Shown: positions 1 through 6,293 of the stretch, piece after piece
How positions within the stretch are numbered: position 1 is the stretch's first letter
Layout of the letters: each line of letters starts with the position of its first letter
Assembly: GCA_002297645.1 (NCBI GenBank)
Contig: DBMH01000152.1
Coordinates: forward strand, 1 to 10,939
Reading direction: 5' to 3'
Source: Rhodanobacteraceae bacterium UBA703
GTDB taxonomy: Bacteria > Pseudomonadota > Gammaproteobacteria > Xanthomonadales > Rhodanobacteraceae
DNA: 10,939 bases
The notes under the pieces: generated by a model
Told to the model about the DNA's origin: nothing
What the model saw: the letters and a program-made list of their open reading frames with translations, nothing else
Database searches by the model: none
Position numbers and translations under genes: made by a program

Positions 1-2067
1 GTGCGTGCCCACGGCGAGCGTGGCGGCCTGGCATGCGGCCGATCCGGCCGCGACCGGCACGGCACCGCAGCCGGGCACTGGCGTGCCGCCGTCGGCGAAG
101 GCGACCGTGCCGTTGGGCAGGCCGCCGGGCAAGCTCACGTTCGCGCTCAGCATGGCGCTCTGGCCGAACACGGTCGCGTTGGGATTGGCCGCCAGCGTCG
201 TCGCGGTCGCGGCGGGATGGATGGTGAGCGTGGTGGTGGCGTTGGTATCGGCGTAGGTAGCGGCGTCGTCAGGGGTGAAATCGACCGACAACGTGTGAGT
301 GCCCGCGTCGAGCACGCTGCCGGCGGCCGGCGCGTAGGCGAACATGCCGGCGACCGCATTGCCGTTGTAGCTCGCGCTGGCGTTCAGTTGCGCGGCGTCG
401 AGCGCGGCCGGCCAGGTGAGGGCGGCGGGCGCGGTCCACGCCAGCGCCGGCACGACGCGGATCGGGATCGATTCGGATTGGGTGACGAGCGCGGCCAGGC
501 CACCGCTCTCGGCCGTGGCGGTCAGCGTCAGCGGGCCGCCGACCGGTGCCTCCGGCGTGACGTCGAGTGTCAGCGCGACCGGGTCGCTGGAACTCACCGC
601 GAGCGGCGTCGCACGCGTGCAGCGCGCCGTTGCCGTGTCGCAGGTCCACCCGGTGGTTGGCGTCGTGCCGGCCATGCCGACCAGCGCGAGGCCGTTCGGG
701 ATCGCCGCCGTCAGCGTCAGGCGATGGTCGAGGACGATGGTCGGGCTCGGGTTGTGCACGTCGATCGTCACCGTGCCGGGCGGGCCGCCCTGGGTGAACG
801 TGGCGGGCAGGTGCGTGGCCGTCAGCGTGAGCGTGGAAGGTATCGCTGGCGTGATGGTGGTGGAGCTGAGATCGAAGAGCGAGAACGCCAGCATGGTTTC
901 CTGCGGGGTCATCGGGCCGGGCGCGCATTCGGCCGGGAAGACCTTTCCGCTGCTGTTGGCATCGCTGATGTGGTACTCGTTGAACTGCACGCGCCCGCAC
1001 TGGTCGGCGGGCGGCGCGCCGACCGGCGTGTTGAAGCTGATCTGCACCGGGATCGACGGGTTGTCGATGCGGATCCACGATTGGGTGCTGCCCAGCACGC
1101 CGTCCAGGTCCGTGCGGAGGTACTGGAGGGGAATCTGGCCCAGGGTCGTGGAGGCGCCGACGGTTTGCAGCCATTCCGCCAGCCGCAGTCCTTTCGGAAA
1201 GCTCGTATTGACGAGGCCGGGCTGGTCGGCGGGCGGCGCCTGATCGGGGTGCCAGATCACGGTGCCGGCGAAAGCCGGATTGGTGTTGAGATAGGAGAAA
1301 GCGTAGTGCGTGCCCAGCACGCGACCACCGGCGTTGGCGTAGTTGCCCAGTGCGGTCAGTTCCGCAGCCGTGCGGGAGTAGGCGGCGCCTTGGCAGCCGA
1401 GCAGGGTCAGGTCGTAGGAATTGAGCGTGCTCTGGCTGCTCCACAGCGTCGTCTCGGACGGCGTTGCCGCGCCGGCGCTCGCGCCGGCGCCGCCGGAACC
1501 GAGGTAGATGTGCACGCGGCCAGTGCCGCTCGGTCGGCTGAATTCGCTGTCCTGAAGGCCGAACTTGCGCAGCGTGCATTCGACTACGTCCACGCTGCCG
1601 GTCACCATCGCGATCTTGGGAATGTCGCCTTGGGTCTTGTCCCTGGGCAGGTTCGTCCGCGCGGCGGGTACGGCGGTGTCGGTGCAGGCGGCGACGTTGT
1701 CGATCGTCAGTTGGCGCCGCCATTTGCCAGCCTGGATCACCAGCGGAATGTTGGCGCCGACCGGCATGTTGGTCAGAGTGAACTTGCCATCGACCGCGCT
1801 GGTGGCGGTGACCAGCGGCGCGCCGGTCACCGGCGTGGTGCATTGCACGCCCTCGGCGAACGCCGTCACCGGCGCGTTCGGCACGTAGACCAGCACGTCC
1901 GGCATCGGCAGGGTGCCGTTCGGCGCGAAGATCGTGCCGCTGACACTGGTGGTGGCGCCGCCGGGGCAGACCACCTGTTGCAGGCACAGCCCGGTGCAGG
2001 GCTGGGCTACGGCGGGCGAACCCGCCGCGACGAGCAGCAGGATGGTGAAAAGAACGATGCTGCGCAT
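1..2067 (-). CDS. Exported multidomain protein with Ig-like repeats, second copy (3' end beyond the window)
   Basis: The frame is open from ATG at 2067 to the left edge, giving 689 residues with no stop. The start is supported by AGGGGGAA about 5 bases upstream and by an immediate signal peptide: residues 1-21, hydrophobic core IVLFTILLLVAAG, likely cleavage AVA|QP. Mature domains follow the same order as the paralogue at 2540-5773: the cysteine-rich CTGLCLQQVVCPGG (24-37), a carboxypeptidase-regulatory-like beta-sandwich (about 40-125), a ThuA/amidotransferase-like region (about 150-405; SYDLTLLGCQG, YANAGGRVLGTHY), a DUF11-like domain, an MBG-like domain ending FTPDDAATY, and the start of an Ig-like domain at the edge. 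The two copies are similar along the whole visible length and differ by about eight residues in length. Known: beta-sandwich and Ig-like domains are common in surface adhesins and secreted enzymes. Inferred: export to the periplasm or outside. Substrate and function are unknown. Confidence 0.9.
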   Translation of the reverse strand, partial: MRSIVLFTILLLVAAGSPAVAQPCTGLCLQQVVCPGGATTSVSGTIFAPNGTLPMPDVLVYVPNAPVTAFAEGVQCTTPVTGAPLVTATSAVDGKFTLTNMPVGANIPLVIQAGKWRRQLTIDNVAACTDTAVPAARTNLPRDKTQGDIPKIAMVTGSVDVVECTLRKFGLQDSEFSRPSGTGRVHIYLGSGGAGASAGAATPSETTLWSSQSTLNSYDLTLLGCQGAAYSRTAAELTALGNYANAGGRVLGTHYAFSYLNTNPAFAGTVIWHPDQAPPADQPGLVNTSFPKGLRLAEWLQTVGASTTLGQIPLQYLRTDLDGVLGSTQSWIRIDNPSIPVQISFNTPVGAPPADQCGRVQFNEYHISDANSSGKVFPAECAPGPMTPQETMLAFSLFDLSSTTITPAIPSTLTLTATHLPATFTQGGPPGTVTIDVHNPSPTIVLDHRLTLTAAIPNGLALVGMAGTTPTTGWTCDTATARCTRATPLAVSSSDPVALTLDVTPEAPVGGPLTLTATAESGGLAALVTQSESIPIRVVPALAWTAPAALTWPAALDAAQLNASASYNGNAVAGMFAYAPAAGSVLDAGTHTLSVDFTPDDAATYADTNATTTLTIHPAATATTLAANPNATVFGQSAMLSANVSLPGGLPNGTVAFADGGTPVPGCGAVPVAAGSAACQAATLAVGTH

Positions 2068-2155
2068 GAGGTTCCCCCTGAATTGACGAAGCAGAAAACG
2101 TTGCTTCGCGCATTGACGCGCAAGACGGTGCCATCGAGGATCGCGAGCGGCTCAG

Positions 2156-2453
2156 CACGCCGCGTCGATCGGTGCCGAGGCTGCGGAAACAGGCGACCGC
2201 GTTGATCGAGGTGCTGCCGGGGTCGGGCAGCATCGTCCGCGTCGGGTCGCCGGTGCCGACGAAGCGACTGGGGGCGAGGCCGACGGCCGAGGTGACGCGG
2301 TGGTTTGGCGTCCAGAGCCGGTCAGCGCAGCGTCATCGCCGTCGGACTTCGTGTTGCCGGCGATGATCGAGTTCGGCGCGGTGGCGCCGCCGGCGCCGGC
2401 AAGGGGGCCGACGCTGCCGCTCGACACGGGGACGCATGCGGAGCGCTGGGAAA
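2156..2453 (-). pseudogene. Decayed C-terminal fragment of a choice-of-anchor Q beta-helix gene
   Basis: Two adjacent minus-strand frames together match residues 381 to about 485 of the intact beta-helix protein at 6294-7868. The first frame gives HLRISQRSACVPVSS, then GGATAPNSIIAGN and DDAALTGS. The second gives LWTPNHRV, then DPTRTMLPDPGSTSINAVAC and GTDRRGV. The frame changes at about 2314/2315, where the fragment lacks seven bases (CGTGCCG on the plus strand) that the intact gene has at 6573-6579. Over 2190-2246 about 50 of 57 bases match 6448-6504 by hand count. The fragment has no start, no signal peptide, no upstream beta-helix rungs, and none of the CDIGAVE or IFANGFE tail. It sits between the two multidomain genes, in the same relative place as the intact gene. 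It is almost certainly non-functional. Its 5' boundary is less certain than its 3' part. Confidence 0.8.
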
Positions 2454-2488
2454 TCCTGAGGTGCCCGTGCCTCGTGCGCCACGGCACG

Positions 2489-2521
2489 GAAGCTGCCCAG
2501 CGGAGGTGCTGGAGCAGCTTC
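2489..2521 (-). terminator. Candidate 3'-end hairpin after the 1077-residue gene (no U-tract)
   Basis: This is a near-perfect hairpin: GAAGCTGC (2489-2496) pairs with GCAGCTTC (2514-2521), CCAGC (2497-2501) pairs with GCTGG (2508-2512), one base (2513) is bulged, and the loop is six bases. It begins 18 bases after the stop codon of the upstream gene. On the minus strand it is followed by CGTGCC rather than a run of T, so it is not a textbook intrinsic terminator. It may protect an mRNA end or assist factor-dependent termination. Confidence 0.45.
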
Positions 2522-2539
2522 GGCGTCGATGGCGGCCGG

Positions 2540-5500
2540 TCAGAGCATGAGCGGCTGCGCAGCTCCCGTGAGCACGAACGTGCGCGGCTTCCCGTCCTCG
2601 TCCGCGACGCTGCCGAGCACGAGCACGGCGGCGGGCGCGACTTCGCTCCACGCGCTCGCGCGTTCCCGGCCGCCTGCGTCATGCGCGAGCAGGCGCACGC
2701 GAGTGACGCCGCGGTCAGAGCGTGCTTCCACGCGCAGCTCGCGCGTGCCGTCGCGCACGGACAGCAGCGCCGTCGTGGCCCGCGCGCGCTCGTCGGCCTG
2801 CCTTGCGATCTCGGCCGCGTCGATCGCGAATTCGTGCAGCGCGTCGCCGTCGAGGATCGCCTTCGCCTGCGTGCCTTCGACGACAGGGACCGGCGGCATG
2901 CCGTTGCCGTAGGACCCGTCGAAGCCGTCACGCAGCAGCACGAGGATCGACGAATACGAACGGCTGCCCGGCTGCATGCCATCGACGGAAATCGTGAACG
3001 TCGCATCCGGCTCGCTCGCGTCGGCGCGCACCGGCATGCTGACCAGCCAGGTCAGGCTGCGATCGGCGGGCAGCGTGGCGAGGTCGTGCAGCACGCCGCT
3101 GCCGCTCGCCGTGCAGCTTGCGCCGCTGCCGCTCCCGGAGCACTGCCAATGCGCGTGGTCGGCGTCGAACGCCGACGACAGAGCGGCGTCGATCGGCACG
3201 TTCGACGCGGTGGCCTGGCCTTCGTTCTTCAGCGTGACCGCGTAGTCGACGACCTGGCCATAGCGCACATGGGCGGGCGCATCGGCGACGGCAAGCGTCA
3301 GGTGCGCGGGCGCGAGGTCGACGATCAGCGAGCCGCTCGCGCTGCTGCCGTCGAAGCTCGCCGACGACGCGCCGTCGGGCGTGAACATGGCGGTCAGCGT
3401 TTTCGTGCCGGCGTTGGTCGGCGTCAGCAGGCAGTGGGTCGCGGGCAGCGTGAACGAGCAGGTGGCGCCGCTGCCGTCGTCGATCGCGACGGTGCCACCG
3501 AACGTGCCGGCGCCCGGCGCGGCGACGGCGACGCTCGCGCTTACCTCCGCGCTCTGGCCGAGCGTGATCGGCGCGGGCGGCGACAGCGTGACGATGGTCG
3601 AAGCCTTGGCGACCACTACCGACGTCGTGTTGCTCGTCGACGGGGTCGCGTTCGCAGTGCCGCTGAAACTCGCGGTCAGCGGATGCGCGCCGACCGCGAG
3701 CGTGGCGATCTGGCATTGCACCGATCCGGCGGCGACGGGGATCGCGCCGCAAGCGGACACGGGCGTGCCGTCGTCGTCGAAGGAGATCGTGCCGTTCGTC
3801 GTGCCGGGCGGCAGCGTCACGCTCGCGTTCAGCGTCGTGTTCTGGCCGAACACGGTGGCGGAGGGAGATGTCGACAAGGTCGTCGTGGTGGGGTACGGAG
3901 CGACGGTGATCGTCGTGGTCGTGCCGGCGCTGGCATACGCCGCGGCGTCGTCCGGCGTGAAATCGACCGATAGCGTGTGCGTGCCCGCGCCGAGCACCGT
4001 TCCCGCAACCGGCGAGTAAGCGAACGAACCGCTGACCGCGTTGCCGCCGTAGCTCGCCTGGGCGTTCAGTTGCGCGGCGCCGAGCGCGGTCGGATGGACG
4101 ATGGGCGCGATGGTCCAGGCGATCGCCGGCACGACGCGGATCGGGATCGCCTCGGACTGCACCACGGGATTCGCCAGTCCGCCGTTCTGCGCGGTGGCGG
4201 TGAGCGTCAGCGGTCCGCCGGCCGGTGCGTCGGCGGCGACGCCGAGCGTCAGCGCGATCGGATCGCTCGAGCCCGCCGCGAGCGACGTCGTGCGCGTGCA
4301 GCGTGCCGCCGGCACGTCGCAGGTCCAGCCGGTCGTTGCGCCGGTGCCGGCCATGCCGGCGAGGGTCAAGCCGGGCGGGATCGCCGCCGTCAACGTCAGG
4401 CTGGAGTTCGCGGGAAGCGTCGCGCTCGGGTTCCGCACGTCGATCGTGACCGTGCCGGGCGCGCCGCCCTGCGTGAACGTGGCGGGCACGTGCGAGGCCT
4501 TCAGCGCGATCGCCGAGGGCTGGTCCGGAGTGATGGTGGAGGTCAGGTCCAGCAGCGAGAACGCCAGCATCGTTTCCTGCGGCGTCATCGCCATCCCCGG
4601 GGCGCACTCGCTGGGAAAAACCGTTCCCCCGGTGCCCGTCGTGTCAGCGACGTGGTACTCGTTGAACTGGACGCGTCCGCATTGGTTGGCGGCCGGCGCA
4701 CCGACCGGCGTGTTGAAGGTGAACTGCATCGGGATCGGCGAAGAGGACACGCCGCTGTCATGGATACTCACCCACGATTGCGTCGGCGCGACGACGCCGG
4801 TCTGGTCGATGCGCAAGCTGCTGAGGGAAACCTGGCCGAGCGTCGTCGTCGCCCCGGCGACCTGCAGCCACTGGGCGAGTTGCAGGCCTTTCGGAAAACC
4901 CGTGTCGATGTAGCCAGTCTGGGAGTCGCTGCTCGGGATGCCCCAGTCCGGATTCCAGTTCGCGGTGCCGGCGAAGCTGCCGTTGCCGGACAGCCACACG
5001 TAGGCGTAGTGCGTGGCGAACACGCGGCCGCCGGCGTTCGCGTAGTTGGTCAGCGCAGCCAGCTCCGCCGGGGTTCGAGCGTACGCGCTGCCTTGGCATC
5101 CGAGCATGGTCAGGTCGTAGGAGTTGAGCCGGCTCTGGCTGCCCCACAGCACCGTTTCCGACAGTGCCGCCCCCGTGCCGGGGATGGCGCCGCCGGCGCC
5201 GCTGCCGCTGTAGAGGTGGATGCGGCCGCTGCCGTTCGGCGAGGTGAACTCGCTGTCCTGCACGCCGAATTTGCGCAGCGTGCATTCGACGGTGTCCAGG
5301 CTGCCGGTCACCATCGCGATCTTCGGGATGCTGCCTTCGCCCTGGTTCCTGGGCAGCCTCGTCTGGGTACCGGACATGGCCGTGTCGACACAGGCCGGAA
5401 CGTTGCTGACGGTGACCTGGCGCCGCCATTTGCCGGCCTGGATCACCACGGGAATGTTCGGGCCGACCGGCATGTTGGTCAGCTTGAACTTGCCGTCGGC

Positions 5501-5773
5501 CCCGGTGGTCGCCGTGACCAGTGGCGAACCCGTCACCGGCGTCGTGCATTGGGCGCCGTCGACGAACGGACTCACCGGCGCATTCGGCACGTAGACGAGG
5601 GCGTTCGGCATCGGCAGCGTGCCGTTCGGTGCCAGGACCGTTCCGCTGACGCTGGTCGTGCCGCCGCCGGGGCAGGTGACTTGCTGCAGGCACAGGCCGG
5701 TGCAGGTTTGTGCGGTGGCACGCGACGCCGTGCCCGCCAGCAGCAGGGTGGCGAGAAGAAGGTACTTGTACAT
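2540..5773 (-). CDS. Exported 1077-residue multidomain protein with Ig-like and DUF11-like repeats
   Basis: The frame could extend to 6250, but ATG 5773 is chosen because it follows GGGGGAAAA and begins a signal peptide (YLLLATLLLAG, cleavage ATA|QT after residue 21). Domains in order: CTGLCLQQVTCPGG (24-37); carboxypeptidase-regulatory-like beta-sandwich (40-125); a ThuA/class-I-amidotransferase-like region (150-410; SYDLTMLGCQG 218-228, YANAGGRVFATHY 244-256, NQCGRVQFNEYH 363-374, MTPQETMLAFSL 396-407); DUF11-like (420-545); MBG-like (548-625, FTPDDAAAY); two Ig-like domains (628-721 and 725-818); a second DUF11-like domain (821-940); the motif LLRDGFD (946-952); and a charged tail of 125 residues. 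Cysteines 24, 28, 34, 76, 128, 164, 226, 365 and 390 lie in the N-terminal module. The domain names come from reading the sequence, not from a profile search. Similar N-terminal modules occur, to my knowledge, in large secreted proteins of myxobacteria and other proteobacteria. Activity is unassigned; no complete catalytic set is visible. Confidence 0.9.
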   Translation of the reverse strand: MYKYLLLATLLLAGTASRATAQTCTGLCLQQVTCPGGGTTSVSGTVLAPNGTLPMPNALVYVPNAPVSPFVDGAQCTTPVTGSPLVTATTGADGKFKLTNMPVGPNIPVVIQAGKWRRQVTVSNVPACVDTAMSGTQTRLPRNQGEGSIPKIAMVTGSLDTVECTLRKFGVQDSEFTSPNGSGRIHLYSGSGAGGAIPGTGAALSETVLWGSQSRLNSYDLTMLGCQGSAYARTPAELAALTNYANAGGRVFATHYAYVWLSGNGSFAGTANWNPDWGIPSSDSQTGYIDTGFPKGLQLAQWLQVAGATTTLGQVSLSSLRIDQTGVVAPTQSWVSIHDSGVSSSPIPMQFTFNTPVGAPAANQCGRVQFNEYHVADTTGTGGTVFPSECAPGMAMTPQETMLAFSLLDLTSTITPDQPSAIALKASHVPATFTQGGAPGTVTIDVRNPSATLPANSSLTLTAAIPPGLTLAGMAGTGATTGWTCDVPAARCTRTTSLAAGSSDPIALTLGVAADAPAGGPLTLTATAQNGGLANPVVQSEAIPIRVVPAIAWTIAPIVHPTALGAAQLNAQASYGGNAVSGSFAYSPVAGTVLGAGTHTLSVDFTPDDAAAYASAGTTTTITVAPYPTTTTLSTSPSATVFGQNTTLNASVTLPPGTTNGTISFDDDGTPVSACGAIPVAAGSVQCQIATLAVGAHPLTASFSGTANATPSTSNTTSVVVAKASTIVTLSPPAPITLGQSAEVSASVAVAAPGAGTFGGTVAIDDGSGATCSFTLPATHCLLTPTNAGTKTLTAMFTPDGASSASFDGSSASGSLIVDLAPAHLTLAVADAPAHVRYGQVVDYAVTLKNEGQATASNVPIDAALSSAFDADHAHWQCSGSGSGASCTASGSGVLHDLATLPADRSLTWLVSMPVRADASEPDATFTISVDGMQPGSRSYSSILVLLRDGFDGSYGNGMPPVPVVEGTQAKAILDGDALHEFAIDAAEIARQADERARATTALLSVRDGTRELRVEARSDRGVTRVRLLAHDAGGRERASAWSEVAPAAVLVLGSVADEDGKPRTFVLTGAAQPLML

Positions 5774-6293
5774 TTTTCCCCCGTTTGGTTCTTGCGCGGC
5801 GAATGATGGTCGCCGCCGCATGTCCTGTAAATGCGCACTACGCTGCATTTGTGTGTGGGAGGCGGTTGGCGTGCCGCAGCGGATGAAACGCGCACCACCG
5901 TCGCTGGAAGGGTCGTTCGGCCGGCGCGCAGGAAGCCCCGAGGGGGCGCACCGGCCGGAATCCAGTGCCGGTGCGACGATTGGTGTTCCGCTTCCCGCGC
6001 CGGCATGAGAGACGTCGCTGCACCGCCGGGCACGGTCGCGTACAGGGCGTGTCGCTGCCGAACGCGAGTGCGGCAGCGGGATCGGCATCGTCGGGCAGGT
6101 CACGGCGGCGATGGCACTTGCGATCGGGTCCGGGCGGACAGGGGATTTCCCGTCGACGGAATGCCGGTGCACGGAGGCGACAGCAGTCGCGCGTGCGGAT
6201 GCATCGGGAATGCCGCTGGTCCGGCGGATGCGCCATGCGCCCCGTCGCAACGGTCCGGACGAACCGCTGCGGGAGGCACGCCATAGGGATGGA
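5774..6293. other. Intergenic region of about 520 bases
   Basis: I see no convincing gene here. The open frames lack family motifs and have the arginine-rich composition of high-GC shadows. Contents: the candidate promoter near 5803-5831; a hairpin with 9-bp arms, CGCACCGGC (5947-5955) and GCCGGTGCG (5967-5975), with an 11-base loop; and a weaker hairpin at 6247-6254/6263-6270 (8 bp, one mismatch) about 25 bases after the stop of the beta-helix gene, which could mark its transcript end but has no T-run. Confidence 0.6.
5803..5831 (-). promoter_or_regulatory. Candidate sigma-70 promoter and overlapping inverted repeat upstream of the 1077-residue gene
   Basis: Reading the minus strand, TTTACA (5831-5826) and CATCAT (5808-5803) are separated by exactly 17 bases, matching TTGACA at 5 of 6 and TATAAT at 4 of 6. 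Transcription would begin near 5796, leaving a leader of about 23 bases before ATG 5773. The -35 box overlaps an inverted repeat, AAATGC (5829-5834) and GCATTT (5845-5850), which could be an operator. In DNA this GC-rich a weak promoter match can arise by chance. Confidence 0.35.

Larger units (their letters stand above)
1..2453 (-). repeat. Duplicated two-gene unit, degenerate copy
   Basis: This copy consists of the beta-helix remnant (2156-2453) followed by the partial multidomain gene (from 2067). It parallels the intact copy at 3683-6728 in gene content, order and strand. Only 88 bases separate the end of the remnant from the start codon here. In the intact copy the equivalent point, which includes the last 39 codons of the beta-helix gene, is about 640 bases from the start codon. 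Confidence 0.75.

Noticed and set aside
1..2205. A 734-codon plus-strand open frame
   Set aside because: It lies codon-for-codon opposite the minus-strand multidomain gene. Its product is Arg/Gly-rich with no family motifs, while the minus frame has a signal peptide and clear domains. It is a high-GC antisense shadow.
5680..5773. Lipoprotein signal with Cys24 as the lipidated residue
   Set aside because: The residues before the cysteine (AQTC) do not fit a lipobox, and the peptide fits an ordinary signal peptidase I site after residue 21.
2300..5806. Two long plus-strand open frames (2300-3973 and 3977-5806)
   Set aside because: Both are antisense to the 1077-residue gene, have Arg-rich low-complexity products and no recognisable motifs.
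5774..6250. A 159-residue N-terminal extension of the 1077-residue protein in the same frame
   Set aside because: The extension has no motif and would bury the signal peptide that begins at 5773, where a ribosome binding site is also present. The paralogue starts at the equivalent position.
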